Shown: positions 43,274 through 52,417 of the stretch, piece by piece | Layout: the number at the start of each line of letters is the position of its first letter | Numbering within the stretch: position 1 is the first letter of the stretch | NCBI RefSeq assembly: GCF_000719095.1 | Contig: NZ_JOEH01000006.1 | Location: 289,937 to 353,936 of the forward strand | Direction: 5' to 3' | DNA: 64,000 nt | DNA from: Streptacidiphilus jeojiense | GTDB lineage: Bacteria; Actinomycetota; Actinomycetes; Streptomycetales; Streptomycetaceae | The notes under the pieces: model-generated | What the model was told of the DNA's origin: nothing | Databases searched by the model: none | The model's input: only the letters and a program-made list of their open reading frames with translations | Position numbers and translations under genes: made by a program

Positions 43274-46200
43274 ATGCCCGATCGCGCCTTCGACACCCTG
43301 CTGGTGGCCAACCGCGGCGAGATCGCCGTCCGCATCATCCGCACCGCCCGCCGTCTGGGGCTGCGCACCGTCGCGGTCTTCGCCGACCCGGACCGGGGCG
43401 CACCGCACGTCCGGCTCGCCGACCACGCGGTCCGGCTCGGCCCTGCGCCGGCCAAGGACAGCTACCTCCGCGCCGACCTGGTCCTGAAGGCGGCACTGGA
43501 GAGCGGCGCCGGGGCGATCCACCCCGGCTACGGATTCCTGTCCGAGGACGCGGAGTTCGCCCGCAGCGTCGAGGACGCCGGGCTGGTGTTCGTCGGCCCG
43601 ACCCCCGAGCAGCTGGAGGTGTTCGGCGCCAAGCACACCGCCAGGGCCGCCGCCGAGGCCGCCGGGGTGCCGCTGCTCCCCGGTACCGGCCTGCTTCCTG
43701 ACCTGGCGTCAGCCGTCGCGGCCGCGGAGGCCCTCGGCTATCCGGTGATGCTCAAGGCCACCGGGGGCGGCGGCGGCATCGGCATGCGGGCCTGCCACAC
43801 CTCCGACCAGCTCGCCGAGGCCTGGGACAGCGTCCAGCGGGTCGCCGCCGCCAGCTTCTCCGGCGCCGGACTGTTCCTGGAGCGGCTGGTCGAGCAGGCC
43901 CGCCATGTCGAGGTGCAGGTGTTCGGCGACGGGGCCGGGCGGGTGGTCACCCTCGGCGACCGCGACTGCTCGCTGCAGCGGCGCAACCAGAAGGTGCTGG
44001 AGGAGGCCCCGGCCCCCGACCTGCCGGACGCCGTCCGGACCCGGCTGGCCGAATCGGCCGTCGCGCTCTGCGCCTCCATCGACTACCGCTCCGCCGGAAC
44101 CGTCGAGTACGTCTACGACGCGGTCCGCCAGGAGGCGGCCTTCCTGGAGGTCAACACCCGGCTGCAGGTGGAGCATCCGGTCACCGAGGCGGTCTTCGGC
44201 GTGGACCTGGTGGAGTGGATGCTCCGCCTCGCCCAGGGCGACCGCGACGTGGTCCGCCCGGTCGGGCCGCCGCGCGGCCACGCCGTCGAGGCCCGGGTCT
44301 ACGCCGAGGACCCGCACCGCGACCACCGGCCCAGCGCCGGCCTGCTGACCCGGGTCGCCTTCCCCGAGGACGTCCGGGTGGACACCTGGGTGGAGACCGG
44401 CACCGAGGTCGGCACCAGCTACGACCCGATGCTCGCCAAGGTCGTCGCCCACGGCGAGGACCGCGCTGACGCCCTGGACCGCCTGAACGCCGCGCTGGCC
44501 GACAGCAGGATCGACGGCATCGAGACCAATCTGGGGCTGCTCCGCGCCGCCACCGCCGCGCCCGCAGTCCGCGCGGCCGTGCACACCACCGCCACCCTGG
44601 CCGGGATCGGCGACCCGCTGCCCAGGATCGAGGTGGTCCGGGCCGGCACCCTCACCACCGTCCAGGACTGGCCCGGGCGCACCGGCTACTGGCATGTGGG
44701 CGTGCCCCCGTGCGGGCCGATGGACGACCTGTCGTTCCGGCTCGGCAACCGCGCGCTCGGCAACCCCGAGGGTGCGGCCGGACTGGAGTGCACCCTGGAG
44801 GGGCCGGCCCTGCGCTTCAGCGCCGCCACCACCGTCTGCGTCACCGGGGCCCCGGCCGAGGTCACCCTGGACGGGGTCCCGGTGCCGCAGTGGGAGCCGC
44901 TGACGGTACCGGCCGGATCCGAACTGGCCGTCGGCGCACCGGAGCAGGCCGGGCTGCGCAGCTACCTGCTGGTCGCCGGCGGGCTGGACGTGCCGGACTT
45001 CCTGGGCAGCGCGGCCACCTTCACCCTGGGCCGGTTCGGCGGCCACGGCGGCCGTACCCTGCGCGCCGGCGATGTGCTGCACGGCGGCCGGACCGCTGCC
45101 GTGACCCGGCCGGTGCCGTTCGGCGAACGCCCGGTCCTGACCCGGTCCTGGCTGCTGGACGCCGCCGAAGGACCGCACGCCGCACCGGAGTTCTTCACCG
45201 GGGAGGACATCGCCGAGTTCTACGCCGCCGAGTGGAGCGTGCACTTCAACAGCGCCCGCACCGGCGTCCGCCTGGTCGGCCCCAAGCCGGCCTGGGCCCG
45301 TCGCGACGGCGGCGAGGCGGGGCTGCACCCCTCCAACATCCATGACACGCCCTACTCGGTCGGCGCCGTCGACTACACCGGTGACATGCCGGTGCTGCTG
45401 GGGCCTGACGGACCGTCACTGGGCGGCTTCGTCTGCCCGGCCACCGTGCTCACCCGGGACCGCTGGAAGCTGGGCCAGCTGCGGCCCGGGGACACCGTCC
45501 GCTTCCGCCCGGTCACCGTCGACGGCCGCGACCGTCCGGCCATCGTGGACGGCGGCATCCTGGCCCGCACCCCCGAGGGGGAGGACCGGCCCGCCGTCGG
45601 CTACCGCCGCAGCGGCGACGACAACCTGCTGGTCGAGTACGGGCCGATGCAGCTCGACCTGGCGCTGCGGATGCGGGCGCACGCCCTGGCCGAATCGCTC
45701 GCCGCCCTGGACCTGCCCGGCGTGGTCGACCTCACCCCGGGCATCCGCTCGCTGCAGATCCACACCGACCCGGCGGTGCTGCCGCTCGCCGAACTGCTGC
45801 CGCTGGTCCAGCAGGCGGAACGGCGGCTGCCGCCCACCCGCGAACTGCGGGTGCCCTCGCGGACCGTCCATCTGCCGCTGTCCTGGGACGATCCGGCGAC
45901 CCGCGAGGCCATCGCCCGGTACATGGCCGGGGTGCGCGACGACGCGCCCTGGTGCCCGTGGAACATCGAGTTCATCCGCCGGGTCAACGGGCTGGGATCG
46001 GTCGACGAGGTGTACCGCACCGTCTTCGACGCCGAGTACCTGGTCCTCGGCCTCGGCGACGTCTACCTCGGCGCACCGGTGGCCACTCCGCTGGACCCCA
46101 GGCACCGGCTGGTCACCACCAAGTACAACCCGGCCAGGACCTGGACCGCGGAGAACTCCGTCGGCATCGGCGGCGCCTACCTGTGCGTCTACGGGATGGA

Positions 46201-46852
46201 GGGCCCCGGCGGCTACCAGTTCGTCGGCCGCACCGTCCAGGTCTGGTCCGGCTGGCAGCAGCGCGGCCCGTTCGAGCCCGGGAAGCCCTGGCTGCTGCGC
46301 TTCTTCGACCGGATCAAGTGGTACTCGGTCGGAGCGGACGAACTGCTGGAGATGCGGGCCGACATGGCCGCCGGACGGCTCGCGGTCACCATGGAGGAGG
46401 GCGAGTTCGCCCTCGCCGACCACCTGCGCTTCCTGGAGGACAACGCCGCGGACATCGCGGCCTTCCGGGAGCGGCAGCAGACCGCCTTCGGCGCCGAGCG
46501 CCAGGCCTGGGAACTGGCCGGGGAGTTCGACCGGGCCGAACAGGCACAGGTCGCCGTGGTGCCCGCCGAGGAGATCGTGGTCCCCGCAGGGGGCAGACTG
46601 ATTGAGGCTCAGTTCACCGCCTGCGTCTGGAAGGTGGACGTCGAGCCCGGGCAGCTGGTCACCGCCGGACAGCGGCTGATGGCGGTGGAGGCGATGAAGA
46701 TGGAATCAGTACTGACGGCACCTCAGGATGGTCTGGTGGAGAGACTGCTGGTGCGAGCGGGGGACCAGGTGGAGGCAGGCGCGCCGCTGCTGCTGCTGGC
46801 CCCCGCCGAGGTCAGGGAGACAGTCGAGGCCACGATCGGAGACGCCGCATGA
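43274..46852 (+). CDS. Biotin-dependent guanidine (or urea) carboxylase
   Basis: A 1192-residue single-chain carboxylase: biotin carboxylase (about 1-450; GGGGGIGMRACH, EVNTRLQVEHPV), carboxyltransferase of the KipA/KipI type (about 455-1010; DWPGRTGYWHVGVPPCGPMD and GPDGPSLGGFVCPATV) and a C-terminal biotinyl domain (about 1115-1185) with the biotinylated Lys in VEAMKMES. Unlike fungal urea amidolyase, the allophanate hydrolase is a separate gene. The active-site loop reads GAVDYTGD (Asp near residue 700); fungal urea carboxylase is recalled to have Asn there and guanidine carboxylases Asp. Together with two DUF1989 genes this favours guanidine as substrate. The stop overlaps the hydrolase start by 4 nt. 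Confidence 0.93.
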   Translation: MPDRAFDTLLVANRGEIAVRIIRTARRLGLRTVAVFADPDRGAPHVRLADHAVRLGPAPAKDSYLRADLVLKAALESGAGAIHPGYGFLSEDAEFARSVEDAGLVFVGPTPEQLEVFGAKHTARAAAEAAGVPLLPGTGLLPDLASAVAAAEALGYPVMLKATGGGGGIGMRACHTSDQLAEAWDSVQRVAAASFSGAGLFLERLVEQARHVEVQVFGDGAGRVVTLGDRDCSLQRRNQKVLEEAPAPDLPDAVRTRLAESAVALCASIDYRSAGTVEYVYDAVRQEAAFLEVNTRLQVEHPVTEAVFGVDLVEWMLRLAQGDRDVVRPVGPPRGHAVEARVYAEDPHRDHRPSAGLLTRVAFPEDVRVDTWVETGTEVGTSYDPMLAKVVAHGEDRADALDRLNAALADSRIDGIETNLGLLRAATAAPAVRAAVHTTATLAGIGDPLPRIEVVRAGTLTTVQDWPGRTGYWHVGVPPCGPMDDLSFRLGNRALGNPEGAAGLECTLEGPALRFSAATTVCVTGAPAEVTLDGVPVPQWEPLTVPAGSELAVGAPEQAGLRSYLLVAGGLDVPDFLGSAATFTLGRFGGHGGRTLRAGDVLHGGRTAAVTRPVPFGERPVLTRSWLLDAAEGPHAAPEFFTGEDIAEFYAAEWSVHFNSARTGVRLVGPKPAWARRDGGEAGLHPSNIHDTPYSVGAVDYTGDMPVLLGPDGPSLGGFVCPATVLTRDRWKLGQLRPGDTVRFRPVTVDGRDRPAIVDGGILARTPEGEDRPAVGYRRSGDDNLLVEYGPMQLDLALRMRAHALAESLAALDLPGVVDLTPGIRSLQIHTDPAVLPLAELLPLVQQAERRLPPTRELRVPSRTVHLPLSWDDPATREAIARYMAGVRDDAPWCPWNIEFIRRVNGLGSVDEVYRTVFDAEYLVLGLGDVYLGAPVATPLDPRHRLVTTKYNPARTWTAENSVGIGGAYLCVYGMEGPGGYQFVGRTVQVWSGWQQRGPFEPGKPWLLRFFDRIKWYSVGADELLEMRADMAAGRLAVTMEEGEFALADHLRFLEDNAADIAAFRERQQTAFGAERQAWELAGEFDRAEQAQVAVVPAEEIVVPAGGRLIEAQFTACVWKVDVEPGQLVTAGQRLMAVEAMKMESVLTAPQDGLVERLLVRAGDQVEAGAPLLLLAPAEVRETVEATIGDAA

Positions 46853-48552
46853 CCGAGGGACCCGCACTCGCCCGCGTCCGGGCCGCCTACCGCCGGATCG
46901 CGGAGGTGGACCGCCCGGAGGTCTGGATCGACCTGCGCCCGCAGCCGGAGGTGGAGGCCGAGGCGCGGGCGCTGGACGCGCGCACCGCCGCCGGGGAGCG
47001 GCTGCCGCTGGCCGGGACGGTGCTGGCAGTCAAGGGCAACATCGACGTGGCCGGGCTGCCCACCACCGCGGCCTGCCCGGGCTACGCCTACCACCCGGGT
47101 CAGGACGCCACCGCCGTCGCCCGGCTGCGCGCCGCGGGCGCGATCGTGCTGGGCAGCACCAACCTGGACCAGTTCGCCACCGGCCTGGTCGGCACCCGCA
47201 GTCCGCACGGCCCGGTCCGCAACGCCGTCTACCCCGACCGCATCTCCGGCGGCTCCAGCTCCGGCTCCGCGGTCGCCGTCGCCCTGGGCATCGCCGACCT
47301 GGCCCTGGGCACCGACACGGCGGGGAGCGGCCGGGTCCCTGCCGCCTTCAACGGCATCGTCGGCCTCAAGTCGGCGCCGGGGGACGTTCCGACCGACGGC
47401 GTCGTACCCGCCTGCCGCAGCCTGGACTGCGTCAGCGTCTTCGCCCGCACCCTGCCCGAGGCCGAGCAGGCGCACGCACTGCTGCTGGACGCACCGCCCG
47501 AGCCCCCGGCCCGCCGCCCCGGGCCCTGGCGGGTGGCGGTGCCGGACGTGTCGCAGCTGGGCGAACTCGACCCCGGTTGGGACGCCGCCTGGGCCGCCGC
47601 GGTCGCGCGACTCGCCGAGGGCGGGGTCGAACTGCTGCCGCTGGACCTGGAGCCCTTCAGCCGCGCGGCGGAACTGCTGTACCAGGGAGCCTTCGTCGCC
47701 GAGCGCTACACCGCCGTCGGCGCCTTCGTCGACAAGCACGCCGCCGACTCGAGTGCGGGCGTCGACCCGGTGGTCGCCGGCATCATCGCTGCCGCCCGCG
47801 ACATCCCCGCGCACCGACTCTTCGCCGACCAGGAGGAGCTGGCCCGGCTGCGGGCCACCGCACTGGCGGAACTGGGGGACGCCGACGCCCTGTTGCTGCC
47901 CACCACGCCCGGCCACCCGACCCTGGCCCAGGTCGCCGCGGACCCGGTCGGCAGCAACTCCCGGCTGGGCCGCTTCACCAACTCGACCAACCTGTTCGGC
48001 CTGTGCGCCCTCGCCGCCCCGGCCGGGACCGTGCCGCAGGTCGCCGGGCCCGGCGCCGCGGGGCTGCCCTTCGGGGTGATGCTGATCGGCCACCCGCACA
48101 CCGAGACCCGCCTCGGCGCCATCGCCCGGCAGTTGGCGGCCCCCACAGCGGTCCGGCTCGCGGTGGTCGGCGCCCACCTCAGCGGCGAGCCGCTCAACGG
48201 CCAACTCCTGGACCTGGGCGCACACCTGGTCGCGGCCACCGCCACCGCCCCCGTATACCGGCTGCACGCCCTGGCCACCGACCCGCCCAAACCGGGCCTG
48301 GTCCGGGTCGCCGAAGGCGGCGCCGCGATCGAGGCCGAGGTCTGGGAGCTCCCGGCCGAGGGCCTGGGCCGACTGGCCGCCGCCCTGCCCGCACCGATGG
48401 CCCTGGGCCGGGTACGACTGGCCGATGGCAGCACAGTGACCGGCTTCCTCTGCGAGGGCCTGGCCGTGGACGGCGCACCGGACATCACCGCGTACGGCGG
48501 CTGGCGCGCCTACCGCGCGGCGGAATCCGGCCCGGCGGGACGTCAGGACTGA
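46849..48552 (+). CDS. atzF: Allophanate hydrolase
   Basis: A 567-residue amidase-signature enzyme that splits allophanate into ammonia and carbon dioxide, the last step after the carboxylase. The catalytic triad Lys-cisSer-Ser is visible in AVKGNIDVAG (near residue 63), GGSSSGSAVAVA (near 136) and GTDTAGSGRVPAAFNG (near 156). Residues about 440-560 form the family C-terminal domain (PVYRLHALATDPPKPGLVR). It has a 4-nt ATGA overlap with the carboxylase gene. A weak CACCC-N8-GGGTG hairpin lies 56 nt after the stop. Confidence 0.95.
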   Translation: MTEGPALARVRAAYRRIAEVDRPEVWIDLRPQPEVEAEARALDARTAAGERLPLAGTVLAVKGNIDVAGLPTTAACPGYAYHPGQDATAVARLRAAGAIVLGSTNLDQFATGLVGTRSPHGPVRNAVYPDRISGGSSSGSAVAVALGIADLALGTDTAGSGRVPAAFNGIVGLKSAPGDVPTDGVVPACRSLDCVSVFARTLPEAEQAHALLLDAPPEPPARRPGPWRVAVPDVSQLGELDPGWDAAWAAAVARLAEGGVELLPLDLEPFSRAAELLYQGAFVAERYTAVGAFVDKHAADSSAGVDPVVAGIIAAARDIPAHRLFADQEELARLRATALAELGDADALLLPTTPGHPTLAQVAADPVGSNSRLGRFTNSTNLFGLCALAAPAGTVPQVAGPGAAGLPFGVMLIGHPHTETRLGAIARQLAAPTAVRLAVVGAHLSGEPLNGQLLDLGAHLVAATATAPVYRLHALATDPPKPGLVRVAEGGAAIEAEVWELPAEGLGRLAAALPAPMALGRVRLADGSTVTGFLCEGLAVDGAPDITAYGGWRAYRAAESGPAGRQD

Positions 48553-48751
48553 CCTGACCCGGCATCTCCCGGTCCGCAGGTGCGGATGTTGTGCAACGGC
48601 GTCAATGCACCCTGTTGCAGGGGTGTTTCAGTATGCCGAGCAGGGTGCTGAAGGTGTTGCCGGGGCGGCTGCACGACCTTTACGTTGATCATGACCGGTC
48701 GACAGGCGTCCGCAGGCGAGACGGCGGCAGAGACAGGGGGAGGGGACGGGC

Positions 48752-48916
48752 ATGGGCAAGGGCCGGTACGGCGACAGCGTCTCTTCAGGGCTCGTCGACC
48801 ATTCCTTCGCCGGCGCCACCTCGCGCCGCCACGTGGACCTGCTCCGGGTCAGCAGCGCGCTCTGTCCCGCCGTCTCTCTCCGGGCGATGCGCCGACCGTC
48901 CGGCCCCGCGCGCTGA
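48752..48916 (+). CDS. Putative Cys-type leader peptide (54 residues)
   Basis: A small ORF with a strong GGGGGAGGGG site. Its core, SRRHVDLLRVSSALCPAV, matches the conserved RRHVDLxRVxSAxC pattern of the putative leader peptides found upstream of sulfur/cysteine genes in actinobacteria. In those systems ribosome stalling at the Cys codon is thought to regulate the downstream gene. Here the next gene, 111 nt on, is an arylsulfotransferase-like protein. The N-terminus is longer than usual, and about 14 residues follow the Cys. It is not in most automated annotations because of its size. Confidence 0.8.
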   Translation: MGKGRYGDSVSSGLVDHSFAGATSRRHVDLLRVSSALCPAVSLRAMRRPSGPAR

Positions 48917-48996
48917 CCGCACGCTGAACACGTCGCCGCGAACCCCGCCGCGATCGCCCGGCAGCCCACTCGGCCAACCCCCAGTCCGTCCCGTTC

Positions 48997-49011
48997 GGCG
49001 GCCCCGCCGCC
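48997..49011 (+). promoter_or_regulatory. Hairpin adjacent to the arylsulfotransferase ribosome-binding site
   Basis: GGCGGC-CCC-GCCGCC directly before AGGAGG (49012-49017). It could control translation or be the stem of an attenuator together with the leader peptide. Confidence 0.5.
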
Positions 49012-49027
49012 AGGAGGTCATTCCGCC

Positions 49028-50281
49028 ATGCCTGCGAACCAGCCCGACTCCCCTGCTGCAAAGTCCCGTTCACCGCGCCGCACCGGCATCGCCACCGGCG
49101 CGGCGGTCGCGGCGGCTGCCGCAGCTGTGATCTCCCTGCCCGGGAGCGCCGCCCACGCGGCCACCGCCACGCCGCTGTTCGGCCCGCTCCAGGTCACCAC
49201 CGACAGCCCCCGCGCGGACAACGGTGACATCTTCCTGACCCCCACCAGCGCCACCGCCTCCGGGGTGGAGATCCTCAGCCCGGACGGCAGCAGGGTCGTC
49301 TGGTCGCACCTGGTACCCGCCGGTGAGACCGCCGCCGACTTTCGCGAGCAGACCTATCGCGGGCACCAGGTGCTGACCTGGTGGCAGGGGACCGGTCTCG
49401 GCGGCGTGGCTGCCGGAGAGGACGTGATCTACGACGAGAACTACCACCAGATCGCGACCGTCCGGGCAGGCAACGGATACTCCGCCGACGGGCACGAGTT
49501 CACCATCACGTCCAAGAACACCGCCCTGATCGTCTCCTACACCACCGCGACCGCCGACCTCACCTCGATCGGCGGCCGGGCCGACCAGGAGGTGATCGAC
49601 GGCCTGGTGCAGGAGATCGACATCCGCACCGGCAAGGTCCTCTTCCAGTGGAACAGCGCCGACCACGTCCCCTACGGCCAGAGCGAGCAGCCGCTTCCGG
49701 CCTCGTCCTCGACGCCGTGGGACTGGTTCCACGTCAACGCCGTCAAGGTGGACACCGACGGCAACCTGCTGGTGGACGCCCGGGACACCTGGACCACCTA
49801 CAAGGTCAACCGCCGGACCGGCCGGATCATCTGGCAGCTCGGCGGAAAGGCCAGCAGCTTCAAGCCGGTCGCCGCACCCGGGCAGTCCCTCAACACCGCA
49901 GGGACGATCTTCGCCTGGCAGCACGACCCTGAGCCGCTGGGCGGCGACCGCTACTCCGTCTTCGACAACGAGTCCGCAGGCACAGCCAATACGGGCCAGA
50001 ACAGCCTGAGCGAACTGCCCTGGAGCCGCACGGTCACGGTGAAGCTGGATCTGAAGCACCGGGTGGCCACCCTGGTCTCGTCCAACGACTCCCCCGACCG
50101 GCTCAGCTCGCCCTCCCAGGGAGACGCTCAACCACTCTCGGGCGGGCACCAGTTCGTGGGCTGGGGAGCGCAGAACTACGTCTCGGAGTTCGACGCCCAC
50201 GGCAAGCTCGTCTTCCAGGCCGAGCTGCCCGCCGAGATCTCCTACCGCGCCTACCGCTTCTCCTGGAAGCCCACCGTGTAG
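49028..50281 (+). CDS. Secreted arylsulfotransferase-like (ASST) protein
   Basis: A 417-residue exported protein with a twin-arginine-like signal (SPRRTGIATGA, then a hydrophobic stretch ending in AAHA, residues about 14-46) and a beta-propeller fold resembling the ASST family (Arylsulfotran_2): ENYHQIATVRAGNGYSADGHEF, TPWDWFHVNAVKVDTDGNLLV and RRTGRIIWQLGGK. Such enzymes transfer sulfate between phenolic compounds; activity here is unproven. It starts at ATG 49028 with AGGAGG. A Cys-type leader peptide lies upstream, suggesting sulfur-dependent control. It overlaps the convergent acyltransferase gene by 31 nt. Confidence 0.9.
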   Translation: MPANQPDSPAAKSRSPRRTGIATGAAVAAAAAAVISLPGSAAHAATATPLFGPLQVTTDSPRADNGDIFLTPTSATASGVEILSPDGSRVVWSHLVPAGETAADFREQTYRGHQVLTWWQGTGLGGVAAGEDVIYDENYHQIATVRAGNGYSADGHEFTITSKNTALIVSYTTATADLTSIGGRADQEVIDGLVQEIDIRTGKVLFQWNSADHVPYGQSEQPLPASSSTPWDWFHVNAVKVDTDGNLLVDARDTWTTYKVNRRTGRIIWQLGGKASSFKPVAAPGQSLNTAGTIFAWQHDPEPLGGDRYSVFDNESAGTANTGQNSLSELPWSRTVTVKLDLKHRVATLVSSNDSPDRLSSPSQGDAQPLSGGHQFVGWGAQNYVSEFDAHGKLVFQAELPAEISYRAYRFSWKPTV

Positions 50282-51675
50282 GACGTCTCTCCCCGCCGCA
50301 CGACCTGGACTTCCGGGAGCGCTGGTTCGACGGCCTCGGCCTGTGCGGGCCGACCGCCACCAAGCTGCACGTTCCCTACGCCGTGAGGGCGGTCTGCAGC
50401 CGACCCGCTGACAGCGAGCACCACCAGCGCCGCGCCCAGCGCGAACAGCAGCGCGGGCAGTGGCTGGAACCGCCCCTGGTAGGCGAAGCCGGTCACTGCC
50501 CAGCGGGCCAGCGCCACCACACAGGCCACCAGTCCGAGACCGCCGAGCACCGGCCGGCGTACCGGCCCGTCCGGACGGGTCCTCAGATACGCCTGCGTCA
50601 GCCCCCGCTCCAGCGGCCGGAGCAACAGCACCAGCCCGACGAGCACTGTGCTGAGCAGCAGCAGCCACGGCAGCCTGAGCAGCCACCACAGCCCGGCGCC
50701 GTAGGCCGGCTCCGGGGCCAGGTCGGTCAGATACAGCGCCGCCGCCAGCACCAGTACCGGCACCATATGCCAGAGGTAGAGCGTCATGCTCGCCCCGCCC
50801 ACCGGCCGTACCGACCGCCACACCCGGTCCCGCGCCAGCAGCCGCCGGGCTGCCGGGGCCAGCAGCAGGCACAGTCCGGTCTGTGCGACCGCCCAGGCCA
50901 GCATCGCCGCCGACGGGGGATTGGTGTTGCTCACGGTCTCGTCACTGACCAGGATCAGACTCACCGGGAACGGCCCGAACCCCACCAGCGCCGCGAACGC
51001 CGCCGCACCGCCCGCCGCCATGGCGAGCTGAGGCTGACGGGGCGTCAGCAGCCCGTCCCGCCAGCAGAATCCCAGCTGGTACGGCACGCCCCAGACCAGG
51101 ACGTAGTCGACCAGTCCGACGTACGGGGTGTGCGCTGCCACGGTCAGCACATCGGCGACCACGGCCACCACGCCCATGGCCACCGGCACCAGCAGCCCCC
51201 AGCGCCGGTGCGCCGCGTGCAGTGCCGGCGTGAGGGCGCTGAGCAGCAGATACACCGGCAGGAACCAGAACTGCATCCCCAGCGCCCAGCCCACCAGCGC
51301 CAGCGTCCCCGGATCGACCCCTACCCCCGCGCAGACTGCCACCGCGAGCAGCACCAGCCCCGCGTACGCCGCCGTGGGCAGCAGCAGCCGCAGCGCCCGC
51401 CCACGCACCCACACCGCGGCCTCCCCGCTGGCGGCCGACCACCGCGCCCAGGAGCCGCCGGCCGCATACCCGCCGGCCAGGAAGAACAGCGGCATGATCT
51501 GGAAACCCAGGGTCAGCCACTGCGTCCAGTGAAGGGTGGCCAACAGCTCGGGCGCGCTGATGGTCCCGTCCGGCTGCCGCACCAGCCCGGTGATCAGCCA
51601 GTGCCCCAGCACCACCAGGCAGATCGCCAGTGCGCGCAGGAAGTCGATGTAGCGATCCCTCGTCATGTCGCGCAT
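50251..51675 (-). CDS. Membrane acyltransferase (acyltransferase 3 family)
   Basis: A 474-residue polytopic membrane protein with about 10 helices, of the family that O-acylates sugars, lipids or antibiotics. The N-terminal RDRYIDFLRALAICLVVLGHW contains the family His in helix 1, and the FFLAGGYAAGGSW block is typical. The C-terminal tail (about residues 440-474) is polar. Start: ATG 51675 or 51666; neither has a strong ribosome-binding site. It is divergent from the GNAT gene (73 nt) and its end overlaps the arylsulfotransferase gene by 31 nt. Confidence 0.9.
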   Translation of the reverse strand: MRDMTRDRYIDFLRALAICLVVLGHWLITGLVRQPDGTISAPELLATLHWTQWLTLGFQIMPLFFLAGGYAAGGSWARWSAASGEAAVWVRGRALRLLLPTAAYAGLVLLAVAVCAGVGVDPGTLALVGWALGMQFWFLPVYLLLSALTPALHAAHRRWGLLVPVAMGVVAVVADVLTVAAHTPYVGLVDYVLVWGVPYQLGFCWRDGLLTPRQPQLAMAAGGAAAFAALVGFGPFPVSLILVSDETVSNTNPPSAAMLAWAVAQTGLCLLLAPAARRLLARDRVWRSVRPVGGASMTLYLWHMVPVLVLAAALYLTDLAPEPAYGAGLWWLLRLPWLLLLSTVLVGLVLLLRPLERGLTQAYLRTRPDGPVRRPVLGGLGLVACVVALARWAVTGFAYQGRFQPLPALLFALGAALVVLAVSGSAADRPHGVGNVQLGGGRPAQAEAVEPALPEVQVVRRGETSYTVGFQEKR

Positions 51676-51748
51676 GCTGCCCCAGCACCGCACCCCACGA
51701 CCCCGAAAACCAGGTGCCGCAACCAATCCGTGGCCGCAACAATGCCGC

Positions 51749-52417
51749 ATGCTGACCAACCACTGGCCGCTGTCCGGTCTCCGCCTGCGCACTCCCCGTC
51801 TGGAGCTGCGCCTCCCCGACCATGAGGAACTGGCCGAACTCGGCGAGTTGGCGGCCCAGGGCGTGCACGACCCGTCCGTGATGCCGTTCACCGTCCCCTG
51901 GACGGACCTGCCCCCGGCCGAGCGGGCGAGGTCGGTCATGCAGTTCACCTGGCGTACCCTCGGCAATCTGACCCCCGAGAAGTGGCAGCTGCCCTTCGCG
52001 GTGTTCCACGAGGGACGCGTCGTGGGCCTCCAGGAGATCAGCGCAGAGCACCTGTCGGTGACCCGCGAGGTCGACACGGGCTCCTGGCTCGGTCGCGACC
52101 ACCAGGGCAAGGGTCTTGGCACCGAGATGCGAGCCGCCGTACTGCACCTGGGCTTCACGGGCCTGGGCGCCGACTTCGCCACCTCCGGCGCCTTCTCCGA
52201 CAACCACGCCTCGCAGGCCGTCTCCCGCAAGCTCGGCTACGAACCCGACGGCATCACCCGCCTCGCCGTCCGCGGCGAACCGGTCACCTGCCAGCGCCTC
52301 CGCCTCACCCGCGCCCGCTGGCAGCAGACCCCCCACCCGGCTACCACCATCGAAGGCCTCGAACCCTGCCTGCCGCTCCTCGGTGCCCCCGGCCCTACAG
52401 CCAGTTGCGGCGCTTGA
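51749..52417 (+). CDS. GNAT-family N-acetyltransferase
   Basis: A 222-residue acetyltransferase. LRLRTPRLELRLPDHEEL is the opening of the RimJ/RimL-like group, and the acetyl-CoA-binding block DHQGKGLGTEMRAAVL (near residue 120) is clear, followed by SDNHASQAVSRKLGYEPDG. Acceptor unknown. The ATG at 51749 was chosen because it precedes the conserved opening; the longer frame from 51665 overlaps the divergent acyltransferase gene. It overlaps the convergent corA gene by 23 nt. Confidence 0.93.
   Translation: MLTNHWPLSGLRLRTPRLELRLPDHEELAELGELAAQGVHDPSVMPFTVPWTDLPPAERARSVMQFTWRTLGNLTPEKWQLPFAVFHEGRVVGLQEISAEHLSVTREVDTGSWLGRDHQGKGLGTEMRAAVLHLGFTGLGADFATSGAFSDNHASQAVSRKLGYEPDGITRLAVRGEPVTCQRLRLTRARWQQTPHPATTIEGLEPCLPLLGAPGPTASCGA

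Larger units (their letters stand above)
48553..49027. other. Leader region of the arylsulfotransferase gene with a small leader-peptide ORF
   Basis: 475 nt between allophanate hydrolase and the arylsulfotransferase-like gene. The first 200 nt hold only a weak hairpin (48608-48625) that may end the operon. The rest carries the leader peptide ORF (48752-48916) and a GC hairpin (48997-49011) touching the next ribosome-binding site. Confidence 0.6.
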
